A DNA stretch of 35,643 nucleotides from contig DBXM01000003.1 of NCBI GenBank assembly GCA_002309655.1, positions 85,669-121,311 of the forward strand. The letters are read 5' to 3'. Shown here in pieces: positions 23,948-32,555 of this stretch. A program made the position numbers and the translations under genes. The notes beneath the pieces are model-generated. The model was given only the letters and a program-made list of their open reading frames with translations. It had not been told where the DNA came from and did not search any database. The stretch is from Mageeibacillus sp. UBA1212 (lineage in GTDB: Bacteria; Bacillota; Clostridia; UBA1212). Position 1 is the first letter of the stretch. Each line of letters starts with the position of its first letter.

Positions 23948-25198
23948 TTAATACACAACGTACTCGTGGAGGCCTAGTCCCTTGGGCGACCAGTCGGAAC
24001 CGGGTGCCGCGGATTGGTTGGTGTAGCCTTCGGGGTCGTTCATGATGACGATGAACATACCGAAGTAGAGGTTCTCGGAGCCGAGCTTGAACTCGTCGGC
24101 CTTCTCGACGTCGGTGACCTTGAAGAACTCGGTGGGAAGCTTGGCTTCGCCTGCGTAGCCCTCTTCGGTCGTAATGATCTTCACCTCAACGAGGGAAGTG
24201 ATGTCGGTTCCCGCGGTGTCGATTTCGTCTTTCAGCTGCGTCTTGTGGTTGTGCTGGAGGACCTTCGCGTCTTCACCAATCACGAACGACACGAAAAGGC
24301 CGCCCGCGGACGAATCGTCGAGCCTGGCGCCGGGGTTGAAGTCGAGCTGCACGTAGTCGCCTTCGACAAAACCGACAGTTTCAAATCCGACGTACACGGC
24401 GTCGCTTGCGAGCCGCAGATAGTACTTCACGGACGTGTCGCCGATTTCGGTGTTGGTCCAGGTCTTCGCGTTCGAGGAGTCGAGAATGTAAGAGGTGTTG
24501 TACTCGCCGGCGTTGATCTTGCCGTCAATCACGTTCTCGGCAGCGTCGGGGCCGTTGTAGTAGAGCATAAACGCGGACCCTTCGGGGTTGATGTAGTAGC
24601 AGGCGCCGCTCTCAAGCTTCGCAAAAACTCTGAGCTCATGGTCTTTTCCGTAGAGTCCTTCAACGGGAATGTTGACGCGGAAACGCTGCGCGAAATCACC
24701 GCCGGCGGCCTTAACTTCGGGCTGCGTCGTTTCGAAGGCGCCCTCAACCAGAACGGGCTCTCTGTTGTCGATCTGATAGCCCATTGCGACCATGTCTTCC
24801 TCCAGGAATCCGGCCCAGCCTCTCATGCCGACCACTTTGATCTTGCCGTTGGTTCCGTCGATTGTCTCGTCGTTGTCGTTTTTCCAACCCATAACTCCGC
24901 CGTCGGTAATCGTCTTCTTGTCAAAGAAGATCGTGTCGAACGACATTGCTCTCACGTCGGCGTCGTCCCAGTCCTGAATCGTGACCGCGTAAGGATCGAT
25001 GAAGGGTTCTGGCGTCGGCTCGGGTGTCGGAGCCTCTGTCGGCGCTTCGGTAGGAGCTTCGGTGGGCTGCTCGGCAGGAGCTTCCGTCGCTTCCTGAGGA
25101 GCCTCGGTGGGCACGGGCGTGTCCGGGTTCTTCGCGCATGCAGCGAAAAGCGCTATGACAAGGCACAGCGATATCATAATTGCAAAAAATCTTTTCAT
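23948..25198 (-). CDS. Lipoprotein with Pro/Glu/Thr linker and CBM9-like C-terminal domain
   Basis: This 416-residue protein has a short signal peptide ending FAAC (Cys21) and an AP/TEAP repeat linker (about 26-60). A middle beta domain follows, then a region from about 230 starting ENVIDGKINAGEYN. That region, with YYLRLASDAVYVGFE and DYVQLDFNPGARL, resembles carbohydrate-binding family 9/DOMON-like domains. It is probably a surface glycan-binding protein. The ATG at 25198 has AGGAGGTTTGCTTTC before it; the longer frame starts inside that site. It is transcribed alone. Confidence 0.8.
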   Translation of the reverse strand: MKRFFAIMISLCLVIALFAACAKNPDTPVPTEAPQEATEAPAEQPTEAPTEAPTEAPTPEPTPEPFIDPYAVTIQDWDDADVRAMSFDTIFFDKKTITDGGVMGWKNDNDETIDGTNGKIKVVGMRGWAGFLEEDMVAMGYQIDNREPVLVEGAFETTQPEVKAAGGDFAQRFRVNIPVEGLYGKDHELRVFAKLESGACYYINPEGSAFMLYYNGPDAAENVIDGKINAGEYNTSYILDSSNAKTWTNTEIGDTSVKYYLRLASDAVYVGFETVGFVEGDYVQLDFNPGARLDDSSAGGLFVSFVIGEDAKVLQHNHKTQLKDEIDTAGTDITSLVEVKIITTEEGYAGEAKLPTEFFKVTDVEKADEFKLGSENLYFGMFIVIMNDPEGYTNQSAAPGSDWSPKGLGLHEYVVY

Positions 25199-25239
25199 GA
25201 AAGCAAACCTCCTCATGTTGGTTTATTATTCTAAAATGT

Positions 25240-25268
25240 ATTATACCAGACGGCGGTCGTGAATTCAA
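25240..25268 (-). promoter_or_regulatory. Promoter of the CBM9-like lipoprotein gene
   Basis: TTGAAT and TATAAT on the minus strand, about 17 bases apart, lie roughly 45 bases before the start codon. Confidence 0.8.
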
Positions 25269-25377
25269 TCGCGGCCCGATTCTTATGATTTTAAACAGTC
25301 TTTTACGTCCTCAATTTGTTTGGAGGGCCGTTTTCAGACACGAGCATTAAATTTATCCTATAAATAGCCAAAAACGC

Positions 25378-25399
25378 AATTGTTCCACGTGGAACAATT
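25378..25399. other. parS-like site (ParB/Spo0J binding palindrome)
   Basis: The core TGTTCCACGTGGAACA (25381-25396) differs only slightly from the Firmicute parS consensus TGTTTCACGTGAAACA. The symmetry extends three bases on each side, giving a perfect 22-base palindrome. It is intergenic, between the 5'-nucleotidase gene and the lipoprotein promoter. parS sites cluster near the replication origin, so this part of the window is likely origin-proximal chromosome. Confidence 0.85.
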
Positions 25400-25453
25400 A
25401 TGCGGAGTTTCAGACGGGAGCAAAACCGGCCACAGACCGCCGCATACATTCCC

Positions 25454-26917
25454 TTATTCGACCACTTCGAGCCGTCCCTCGACGTGCGCGTCGAGTCCGT
25501 CGTGCGTCATGAAAAACTCCTCGACAATGTTGTTCAGCGAGGTCGCGACAACGCGCGGGCGCATGTTCTTTTTGACCTCTTCGAGCGGAACACCCAGGAA
25601 TTCGTCAAAATTCCGGTAGTGGTAGTTCTGGATCGCAATCTTGAGCTCCATGTCGTCCGTAATGTCCTCGCCGTTGAACTTGAGCTCCTCGATGACCTTG
25701 GTTGTCTTGTTGTATTTTATGCGCACGCCTGTCGAGAACTGATAAAACTCGGTCTCGCCCTTCCATGCGTCGTCGCGAAGAATGTGCTTGATCATGCGCC
25801 GCCACTGCGCGCCTGTCACTTTCAGCATCCAGACGCAGTCGTCGAACGGGGTGTTCTCAATCATGTCCTGGTACTCGATAATCGGGCCGAGCTCCTTTTT
25901 GCGGATGCTTCCCGATCCCATCAGCATGATGTCGAAGCTGCTCTCGAACTGCATCGCGTCGGCGTAAAGGTTGCCCATTTCAGTTTCCTGCTCGCGACTC
26001 GGGTGGGTAAGCTTCCTGGCCCAGCGCGTGACGACTCTCTTGTACTTGCCGTCCGTTACGGTCCGGTAACTGTTCAATAGTTCCTCCATAAGCGGGTCTT
26101 TCGGCGCGGTTTTTTCGTTGACCGGCTCGCACTTCCACTTGAAATCGACGATCTCGCGGCTGTCGCGGTCGTACTGGAGGTCGATTTTCCCGATGATTCC
26201 GGTGCCCGTTCCCGCCTGCACGATCGGAACGCCGTTCACGTACTCCGCCTCTTCCATAAAGGTGTGGGAATGACCGCCGATAATCATATTCACGCCCCAC
26301 TCCGGGTCGAGGTGGTTCGCCAGCTCCACGTCCTTCTCGTAGCCGATGTGCGTGAGCAGAACGGTCATGTCGGTGTTGACGGTGCGGTAGTTGTCACAGA
26401 TGATGCCGACTTCCTTGGCCGCCGCCTTGACGTCGATGAACGTGCCGATGATCTTCTCGCCCTTGGTTGACGCGAGCACCTCGTCGGTCAGAATGCCTAT
26501 CACGAGAATTCTGAGTCCGTCGATTTCGAGGTTGACGTAGGGCGTGAAAAGACGCGCGTTGTTCATCGTGACGAAAAGGTTCGCGTTGACGATCGGGAAG
26601 CGAGCGCACTTCTCGAGGAAAAGAAGGTGGGCAATTCCGTAGTCTACCTCGTGGTTTCCGATGGTCGCGGCGTTAGGCCTGAGGTTGTTCACAAGGTCGA
26701 TTGTGGACAGGCCCTGGTACTCGGAGTCGATGACCGAGCCCCTGAACATATCGCCCGCAACCAGGTAGAGAACGTTCTTGCGCTCTTCGCGGATCTTGTT
26801 TATGTAGCCGGACAGCCTGACGAGGCCGCCTGTCTCGACGCCGTCTTTGACAGTGGGCAGGAAGTCGCCGTGCATGTCATTGGAATGAAGAATTGTCAGT
26901 TTCGTTACGTTGTTCAT
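25454..26917 (-). CDS. 5'-nucleotidase / UshA-family metallophosphatase, without signal peptide
   Basis: This 487-residue protein has ILHSNDMHGDF (9-19), GDMFRGS, IGNHEVDYG and GGHSHTF, the metal-binding motifs of the family. A C-terminal 5'-nucleotidase substrate domain follows, with MLMGSGSIRKKE and YQDMIENTPFDD. Most relatives are secreted; here the start is directly followed by the catalytic domain, so a cytosolic enzyme is predicted. The ATG has CGGAGAAACCAC before it. Substrates may be nucleotides or cyclic nucleotides. It is transcribed divergently from the glycosidase-like gene. Confidence 0.92.
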   Translation of the reverse strand: MNNVTKLTILHSNDMHGDFLPTVKDGVETGGLVRLSGYINKIREERKNVLYLVAGDMFRGSVIDSEYQGLSTIDLVNNLRPNAATIGNHEVDYGIAHLLFLEKCARFPIVNANLFVTMNNARLFTPYVNLEIDGLRILVIGILTDEVLASTKGEKIIGTFIDVKAAAKEVGIICDNYRTVNTDMTVLLTHIGYEKDVELANHLDPEWGVNMIIGGHSHTFMEEAEYVNGVPIVQAGTGTGIIGKIDLQYDRDSREIVDFKWKCEPVNEKTAPKDPLMEELLNSYRTVTDGKYKRVVTRWARKLTHPSREQETEMGNLYADAMQFESSFDIMLMGSGSIRKKELGPIIEYQDMIENTPFDDCVWMLKVTGAQWRRMIKHILRDDAWKGETEFYQFSTGVRIKYNKTTKVIEELKFNGEDITDDMELKIAIQNYHYRNFDEFLGVPLEEVKKNMRPRVVATSLNNIVEEFFMTHDGLDAHVEGRLEVVE

Positions 26918-26972
26918 GTGGTTTCTCCGTTTTTATTGAATTGCCTCGGGGGTCCCCGTTTTTACCATAAAA

Positions 26973-27001
26973 ATCATACAATGCGGGGCACGATTTGTCA
27001 A
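26973..27001 (-). promoter_or_regulatory. Promoter of the 5'-nucleotidase-family gene
   Basis: TTGACA (26996-27001) and TATGAT (26973-26978) are 17 bases apart on the minus strand. Confidence 0.85.
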
Positions 27002-27046
27002 GGAACGAAACATGAATGAGACACCGCCCGGCGCAGCGCGCCGTTA

Positions 27047-27075
27047 TTGACTATTATCCCTTGGAGGGTTACAAT
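27047..27075 (+). promoter_or_regulatory. Promoter of the glycosidase-like gene
   Basis: TTGACT (27047-27052) and TACAAT (27070-27075) are 17 bases apart. It lies back to back with the promoter at 26973-27001 in a 202-base divergent region. Confidence 0.83.
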
Positions 27076-27119
27076 CTATCCACAAGACCCGTTTTATTGC
27101 GGCGAGCGGAGGTAACGTT

Positions 27120-28844
27120 ATGTTTTCACCCGAAAACCCCTGGATAAGAGAGCGCGAAGCGGCGCTTTGTACGTGGAAATTTGACATGAACAGAGGCTAC
27201 GTCGGCAACACGTCCGTGTCGCTTCTTAACGATTTTATGTGCCTTTCCGACCGGCAGCTCCGGGATTACGCGCGAATGATCAAAGCGTGCGGTTTTACCG
27301 GCATTCAGGTCATGGACATCTGCGCGGCGTGGCGGGCGAGCGGTTCGCCCGAAAACGTTCACGACAGGTTCAAAATTCTCGCGAACGCCTGTCACGAAAT
27401 CGGACTCAATTTCACGGTCTGGTGCTGGGCCGCGGAATTCTCAGGCCACGGGTGGACCGAACCTGACGCCGTGTACACAAACACGGATCCTTCCCGGCCC
27501 GCCTGCGAAGACTCGCGGGTGCTTGCGCTCTTCAACAAGTATTACGACATTTACGCCGAACTCGCGCCTTACGCGGACCGCGTTATCGCGCATTTTTTCG
27601 ATCCCGGAAACCTTTCCGACACAGGAAGCGTGGTTTTCTTTTTGAAGCTGCTCGCGGAGCAGTTCCGCGCGGGAAACCCGGACGTGAAGATTGCGGTCGA
27701 CTCCTGGGGCTGCCCCGGGAACTACCCGCAAGCGCTGATCGACGCAGGCCTTCACGACGTCATGCTGATGGAGCTGCCGTTCCTGCCCGTCTGGAACGCA
27801 CCCGGCAAACGCGCCGCGTTCCGGGAAGGCGTCAAAAAGCTCGGCTGCGAGCTCGGAGTCTGGGGCTGGTACACCGCCGACATGGAGATCGACCAGCTTG
27901 CGTTCATGACCGTCAACAACCGCGTGCTTAAGAACGTTTTCAACACGGTTCGCGCGCAGGGGGACGGCGTTCTGGTGCCCGCCTACTGGAGCGAGACCGA
28001 CTCATACCATGTTCTGAACTTCTTCTCGCTCTACGCCGCAGGTCACCTCCTGATTGATCCCGAAGACGACCCGGACCGCCTGCTCCGCGAGAGCGCCGCT
28101 TTAATCACCGGCGGCGACCCGGACGACATAGGAATCCTCACGCAGATTCTCGAACTGATCCGCGACGCACGAAGTGGCGACTCCTGGGACAGCTACTGGT
28201 GGACGTCGCCCGGTTACGTTCTCGGGGACAACGACTTTTCGGGCAGTCTGAAACGCGCCCAAAACCTGATCGAAGCGCTCACAAAACTCGCCGGAAAACC
28301 CGAGCCTTCCGGACCTGACGCGATACCGTTCCCGCTCACCCGCCGCCAGCTCTACAAGCTCATTCTGCCTCAGCTTCACCAGATAAAACTGTATGCCGCT
28401 TTTTGCCTCGATTTAGTAGAAATTAATCGTATCAAAAACGCCGGGGCGACCCGAGAAGAACTGCAGCAGAAAGTCGATCTTCTAGACCCGGAAATCCCCG
28501 AATTTAACTGCGTGACCGGTCTCTGGGGCCAGCCCGAAGCGCGAGCGGCCTATGAAAAATTATCGGCTTTCTGCCGCGAAAACAATCTGCGGGCACCGGA
28601 GCGGAGCCCTTCGGTGAGGTTTAAATTCAAGAGACGAATCGTCGACCGCCTGACCGTCAGCCAGCGCGGGTCAAGCGCGCCTGTATTGGTTCCAGCGACA
28701 TTTTACGAAGGCGGGCTGATTGGCGAGGAATTCGCAAGATCTTTGATGGACGAACTCGCCTTGGAAGGGGTTCTCGTCAAAAATGCTGAAGGACTTTATT
28801 TTCTGGCGGATTACGCGGATTACAGGTTCGACTTTTCGATGTAG
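27120..28844 (+). CDS. Large TIM-barrel, glycoside-hydrolase-like protein
   Basis: This 574-residue cytosolic protein is rich in Trp, Asp and aromatic residues in the style of glycosidases. Examples are GFTGIQVMDICAAWRASGS, LNFTVWCWAAEFSGHGW, IAHFFDPGNLSD, KIAVDSWGCPG and GVWGWYTADMEID, spaced like the strands of a beta/alpha barrel. The exact GH family is not recognised; GH20- or GH67-like are guesses. There is no signal peptide, so it would act on imported oligosaccharides. The start is preceded by GGAGGTAACGTT. The C-terminal 150 residues are helical with no catalytic motif. Confidence 0.65.
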   Translation: MFSPENPWIREREAALCTWKFDMNRGYVGNTSVSLLNDFMCLSDRQLRDYARMIKACGFTGIQVMDICAAWRASGSPENVHDRFKILANACHEIGLNFTVWCWAAEFSGHGWTEPDAVYTNTDPSRPACEDSRVLALFNKYYDIYAELAPYADRVIAHFFDPGNLSDTGSVVFFLKLLAEQFRAGNPDVKIAVDSWGCPGNYPQALIDAGLHDVMLMELPFLPVWNAPGKRAAFREGVKKLGCELGVWGWYTADMEIDQLAFMTVNNRVLKNVFNTVRAQGDGVLVPAYWSETDSYHVLNFFSLYAAGHLLIDPEDDPDRLLRESAALITGGDPDDIGILTQILELIRDARSGDSWDSYWWTSPGYVLGDNDFSGSLKRAQNLIEALTKLAGKPEPSGPDAIPFPLTRRQLYKLILPQLHQIKLYAAFCLDLVEINRIKNAGATREELQQKVDLLDPEIPEFNCVTGLWGQPEARAAYEKLSAFCRENNLRAPERSPSVRFKFKRRIVDRLTVSQRGSSAPVLVPATFYEGGLIGEEFARSLMDELALEGVLVKNAEGLYFLADYADYRFDFSM

Positions 28845-28857
28845 TCTGCGGTTTTCT

Positions 28858-28886
28858 TTGACACGCGGGCGGTTTTGAAGTATAAT
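28858..28886 (+). promoter_or_regulatory. Promoter of the small membrane protein gene
   Basis: TTGACA (28858-28863) and TATAAT (28881-28886) are 17 bases apart. Confidence 0.92.
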
Positions 28887-28954
28887 ACCCTCAGCAAACA
28901 AACGCTCTCCGCGGGCCTTTGGCGGCGCGAAGAGTTGTGAAAGGAGCAATCGAT

Positions 28955-29212
28955 ATGTTGTGGAAAATTCTTGTTGCCGTTGTGCTCGGCGCGCTCGCGG
29001 GCTGGATTGCAAGCAAAATCATGAAGAGTGACGGAAGTCTTCTTCGCAATATCATTCTCGGAATTCTCGGCGGCGCGCTTGGCGGCTGGCTCGGAAGCCT
29101 TATCGGTCTCGGCGGCGGCTGGGTGATGAGCGTCATTCTGGCGATTGCCGGTTCGTGCCTGATCATCTTCCTCTGGAGACTGATTTTTGGAAAGAAAAAA
29201 AGCAAGAAATAA
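28955..29212 (+). CDS. Small Gly-rich membrane protein, YeaQ/YmgE (transglycosylase-associated) type
   Basis: This 85-residue protein has three hydrophobic helices rich in Gly and Ala (LGALAGWIASKIM, ILGILGGALGGWLGSLIGLGGG, VILAIAGSCLIIFLW) and a basic tail KKKSKK. The pattern and size fit the YeaQ/YmgE/GlsB family, often stress-induced. The ATG at 28955 has AAAGGAGCAATCGAT before it; the longer frame lacks a site. Function in the membrane is not established. Confidence 0.83.
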   Translation: MLWKILVAVVLGALAGWIASKIMKSDGSLLRNIILGILGGALGGWLGSLIGLGGGWVMSVILAIAGSCLIIFLWRLIFGKKKSKK

Positions 29213-29250
29213 AACGCGCGACCGATTCCCGAAAGGAACGGCAAAGACTC

Positions 29251-29287
29251 AAAAACCTGCCCGGGCACTGCGCCGCGGCGGGTTTTT
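29251..29287 (+). terminator. Intrinsic terminator after the small membrane protein gene
   Basis: CCTGCC and GGCGGG form a GC-rich stem, closed by AAAAA on the 5' side and TTTTT on the 3' side, just before the metG promoter. Confidence 0.75.
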
Positions 29288-29325
29288 CGTAAATCAAGGG
29301 GGATTCTCGCGGGATGCTCTCGCGC

Positions 29326-29354
29326 TTGACTAATGCGCGCGTGTGTAGTAATAT
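29326..29354 (+). promoter_or_regulatory. Promoter of metG
   Basis: TTGACT (29326-29331) and TAATAT (29349-29354) are 17 bases apart. The following leader of about 130 bases has hairpin potential but no T-box motif (no GGGUGG-type sequence), so tRNA-sensing control is not supported. Confidence 0.7.
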
Positions 29355-29486
29355 ATAAAGAGCGTTTGCAATCGGGCTCCGTTCCGTAGCCTGCCGGAAA
29401 GCGTTTTTCGACTGTTCCGGAGCGTAAAACGCGGCAAATTCCTTTTGAAAAGCGGGAATGCGTTCCCCGCTGACAACGGAGGCAAA

Positions 29487-31484
29487 ATGTCTGACAACAA
29501 CGAAGCGAAGAAAACATACTACATAAGCACGCCGATTTACTACCCGAGCGACAAGCTCCACATCGGCCATTCATATACGACCGTTGCCGCCGACTGCATG
29601 GCGCGGTACAAGAGACTCAAGGGCTATGACGTGATGTTCCTGACCGGAACGGACGAGCACGGCCTGAAAATCGAGAAGCGCGCGGCGGCAAAAGGCGTGA
29701 CCCCGCAGCAATACGTCGACGAGATCGTGGCGGGAATCAAGGACCTCTGGTCGATCATGGACATTTCCTACGACAAGTTCATCAGGACCACCGACGACTA
29801 CCACGTGCGCGGCGTTCAGAAGATCTTCAAGGAACTCTACGACAGGGGCGAGATCTACAAGGGCGCGTACGAGGGCTACTACTGCACGCCCTGCGAGTCG
29901 TTCTGGACGAAAACGCAGCTGAAAGAGGGCGGAAGGTGCCCGGATTGCGGCGGCGAGACGCAGCTGGCGAAGGAGGAGTGCTACTTCTTCAGGCTTTCGA
30001 AGTACAGCCAGCGCCTGATCGACTACTACAACGAGCACCCGGAGTTTATCAACCCGCCCGCGCGCAAGAACGAGATGATCGCGAACTTCCTCGAGAAGGG
30101 GCTTGACGATCTGTGCGTGTCGCGTTCGACGTTCACGTGGGGCATTCCCGTGACGTTCGACGAGAAGCACGTTGTATACGTGTGGGTCGACGCGCTCTCC
30201 AACTACATTACAGCGCTTGGCTACGGCAGCGACGACACGTCTCTTTACGACAAGTTCTGGCCATGCGACCTGCACCTCGTCGGCAAGGAGATTGTCCGCT
30301 TCCACACGATAATCTGGCCCGCGATGCTGATGGCGCTCGATTTGCCGCTTCCGAAAAGGGTCTACGGCCACGGCTGGCTGCTTCTTAACGGCGACAAAAT
30401 GTCCAAATCGAAGGGCAACGTCGTCGACCCGGTGGTGCTGGTGGACAGGTACTCCTCGGACGCGATCAGGTACTTCCTGCTCCGCGAGGTTCCGTTCGGA
30501 TCCGACGGCAGCTTCACGCCCGAATCGCTTCTCAACAGGATCAACTCCGACCTTGCCAACGACCTCGGCAACCTGGTCTCGCGGACGGTTTCGATGCAGC
30601 TGAAATATTTCGGCGGCTCGCTTCCCGAAGCGCAGAACCGGCTCGCCGCTCCTCTTGACGACGAAATCATCGACCTGTTCAAGGGGCTCAAAGCGCGCGT
30701 GGAGGAGCAGTTTGACGAGCTGCAGTTCCCGCTGGCGCTGGCCGAGATCTGGAAGTGCGTGTCGCGCCTCAACAAATACATCGACGAGACCGCTCCGTGG
30801 GCCCTCGCAAAGACCGAAGAAGGGATTCCGCGGCTTGCGCAGGTGCTCTACGTTCTGGCGGAGGGAATCCGCATCATCGGCATTCTTCTGGAGCCGTTCA
30901 TGCCGAACACTCCGGGAAGGATCTTCGCCCAGCTGGGAATCGCCGGCAACGACGCGATCATTTCCTGGCAGTCGGCCGAAAACTGGGGGCTCTACCCCTC
31001 CTCAGCGGTGTGCGTGAAGGGCGACCCGCTGTTCCCGAGGCTCGATATCGAGAAGGAACTTGAGGCTCTTGAGGCGATCAAGAACGCGGCGGCGCCGAAA
31101 CCGGCGGAACCCGTCAAAGATAATAAGCAGGAAGGCGCAAAAAAAGACGAACTTCCCGAGGGCGTCATCACGATCGACGACTTCGCGAAAGTCAGCCTGA
31201 AGGTCGCCGAAGTGCTCACCTGCGAGCGCGTTGAAGGTTCCGACAAGCTGCTCCGCCTCACCGTGACGAACGGCGAAAAGGAAAAGCAGATCGTCTCCGG
31301 CATCGCGAAGTTCTACGCGCCGGAAGACCTCCCCGGCAAGAAGGTCATTCTCGTCGACAATTTGAAGCCGGCCAAGCTGAAGGGCATCGTTTCGGAAGGA
31401 ATGCTGCTCGCGGCCACCTGCGAAGGAAACCTCAAGCTTCTCACCGTCGACGGCGACATTCCCGCGGGAAGCAGTATCTCTTAA
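29487..31484 (+). CDS. metG: Methionyl-tRNA synthetase with C-terminal tRNA-binding domain
   Basis: MetG charges tRNA-Met and initiator tRNA with methionine. This 665-residue protein has HIGH at 25-28, zinc-type CxxC pairs in YYCTPCESFW and GRCPDCGGE, and KMSKS in NGDKMSKSKGNVVDP. A C-terminal EMAP/Trbp111-like domain from about residue 570 (VSLKVAEVLTCERVEGSDKL, NLKPAKLKGIVSEGM) aids tRNA binding and dimerisation. The ATG at 29487 has GGAGGCAAA before it; the 14-codon extension is not needed. It is a core housekeeping gene. Confidence 0.98.
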   Translation: MSDNNEAKKTYYISTPIYYPSDKLHIGHSYTTVAADCMARYKRLKGYDVMFLTGTDEHGLKIEKRAAAKGVTPQQYVDEIVAGIKDLWSIMDISYDKFIRTTDDYHVRGVQKIFKELYDRGEIYKGAYEGYYCTPCESFWTKTQLKEGGRCPDCGGETQLAKEECYFFRLSKYSQRLIDYYNEHPEFINPPARKNEMIANFLEKGLDDLCVSRSTFTWGIPVTFDEKHVVYVWVDALSNYITALGYGSDDTSLYDKFWPCDLHLVGKEIVRFHTIIWPAMLMALDLPLPKRVYGHGWLLLNGDKMSKSKGNVVDPVVLVDRYSSDAIRYFLLREVPFGSDGSFTPESLLNRINSDLANDLGNLVSRTVSMQLKYFGGSLPEAQNRLAAPLDDEIIDLFKGLKARVEEQFDELQFPLALAEIWKCVSRLNKYIDETAPWALAKTEEGIPRLAQVLYVLAEGIRIIGILLEPFMPNTPGRIFAQLGIAGNDAIISWQSAENWGLYPSSAVCVKGDPLFPRLDIEKELEALEAIKNAAAPKPAEPVKDNKQEGAKKDELPEGVITIDDFAKVSLKVAEVLTCERVEGSDKLLRLTVTNGEKEKQIVSGIAKFYAPEDLPGKKVILVDNLKPAKLKGIVSEGMLLAATCEGNLKLLTVDGDIPAGSSIS

Positions 31485-31550
31485 ACAACGGGGGCGCCCA
31501 CCCGTCCCCTGTTAAACGACATATTTTACTAAAGATAGGTTAAATTTGCT

Positions 31551-32483
31551 ATGGAAAATCCATTCCCGGAATCATTCATCTCTGAGGAGACAAGCAACAT
31601 CGCCGCGAAGGACCTCGGGCTGCTCAAGGGCATTCACTACGCTCAGGAACAGCTTCTGATCGAAGTCGACCGCGTCTGCCGGAAGAACAACATAACGTAT
31701 TTTCTCTGGGCCGGAACGCTTCTCGGCGCAGTCAGGCATAACGATTTCATTCCCTGGGACGACGACGTCGACATCGTAATGAAGCGCGCGGACTACGACA
31801 GGTTCCTCGAGATCGCCAACGGCGAGCTGCGCGAGGGCTTCAGGCTGGTCCTTCCCGGCGAGGACGGCAAGTTCTTCGACATGATCCCGAAGGTCAACTA
31901 CAACGCCAGCCGGCTTCACAAGGAGGACATCGAGGAAGGCTTCTACAATGAGAAGCACAACAAGGTCTCGCTTGACGTCTTCTGCCTCGACACCCCGAAA
32001 AAGGGCCTCGCCTTCAGGTTCCAGCTGCTTTCCCTCCACAAATGGTACGGCTACGCGATGGGCCACCGCAGGAAGCTCGACTACTCGAAATACCCGCCGC
32101 TCAAGGTCCCGTTCATCTGGCTTTTGTCGCGGATCGGCAGCCGCAAACCGATGGATAAAATCATAGAGGGCCAGAAAAAGGCCTCCGTCGCGAAAAAGAA
32201 CCTCGACACGGAGCATCTCAACGTTTTCAACGAGCGGATCTTCTTCATCCATCCGCGCTTCAAAGCGGAGTGGTTCGACGAGACGGCCGAGTATACCGTT
32301 CGCGGCCACAGCTTCACGTCAATCAAAAATTTCAACGCGTACCTCAATTTCGTCTACAACGACTTCATGAAGCTGCCGCCCGAGGAGCTGCGCCGGCCGA
32401 CCCACGCGGACTACCTGCCCGAGGTCACGGTTTACGACCTGGACGGGAATCTGATCGTCTGCGACAAGGGCGCGGAAGACTGA
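31551..32483 (+). CDS. LicD-family phosphotransferase
   Basis: This 310-residue protein has the LicD core YFLWAGTLLGAVRHNDFIPW followed by DDDVDIVMKRADYDRFL. LicD enzymes transfer phosphorylcholine or related groups onto teichoic acids and surface glycans. There is no signal or membrane segment. The ribosome binding site is weak (GATAGGTT). It lies 66 bases after metG and just before two paralogous membrane proteins, which may act in the same surface-glycan pathway. Confidence 0.9.
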   Translation: MENPFPESFISEETSNIAAKDLGLLKGIHYAQEQLLIEVDRVCRKNNITYFLWAGTLLGAVRHNDFIPWDDDVDIVMKRADYDRFLEIANGELREGFRLVLPGEDGKFFDMIPKVNYNASRLHKEDIEEGFYNEKHNKVSLDVFCLDTPKKGLAFRFQLLSLHKWYGYAMGHRRKLDYSKYPPLKVPFIWLLSRIGSRKPMDKIIEGQKKASVAKKNLDTEHLNVFNERIFFIHPRFKAEWFDETAEYTVRGHSFTSIKNFNAYLNFVYNDFMKLPPEELRRPTHADYLPEVTVYDLDGNLIVCDKGAED

Positions 32484-32555
32484 CAGGCTGCGCGCGGAAA
32501 TTTCAAGGCGTCAAATCCGCTTAACAATCTACCAAAGAGAAACGGAGCAACTGTT

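Noticed and set aside
24014..25234. Plus-strand frame opposite the CBM9-like lipoprotein
   Set aside because: Antisense to a gene with signal peptide, ribosome binding site and promoter; no support of its own.
29355..29486. T-box leader before metG
   Set aside because: No GGGUGG-type T-box sequence or clear specifier stem was found, and no terminator precedes the gene.
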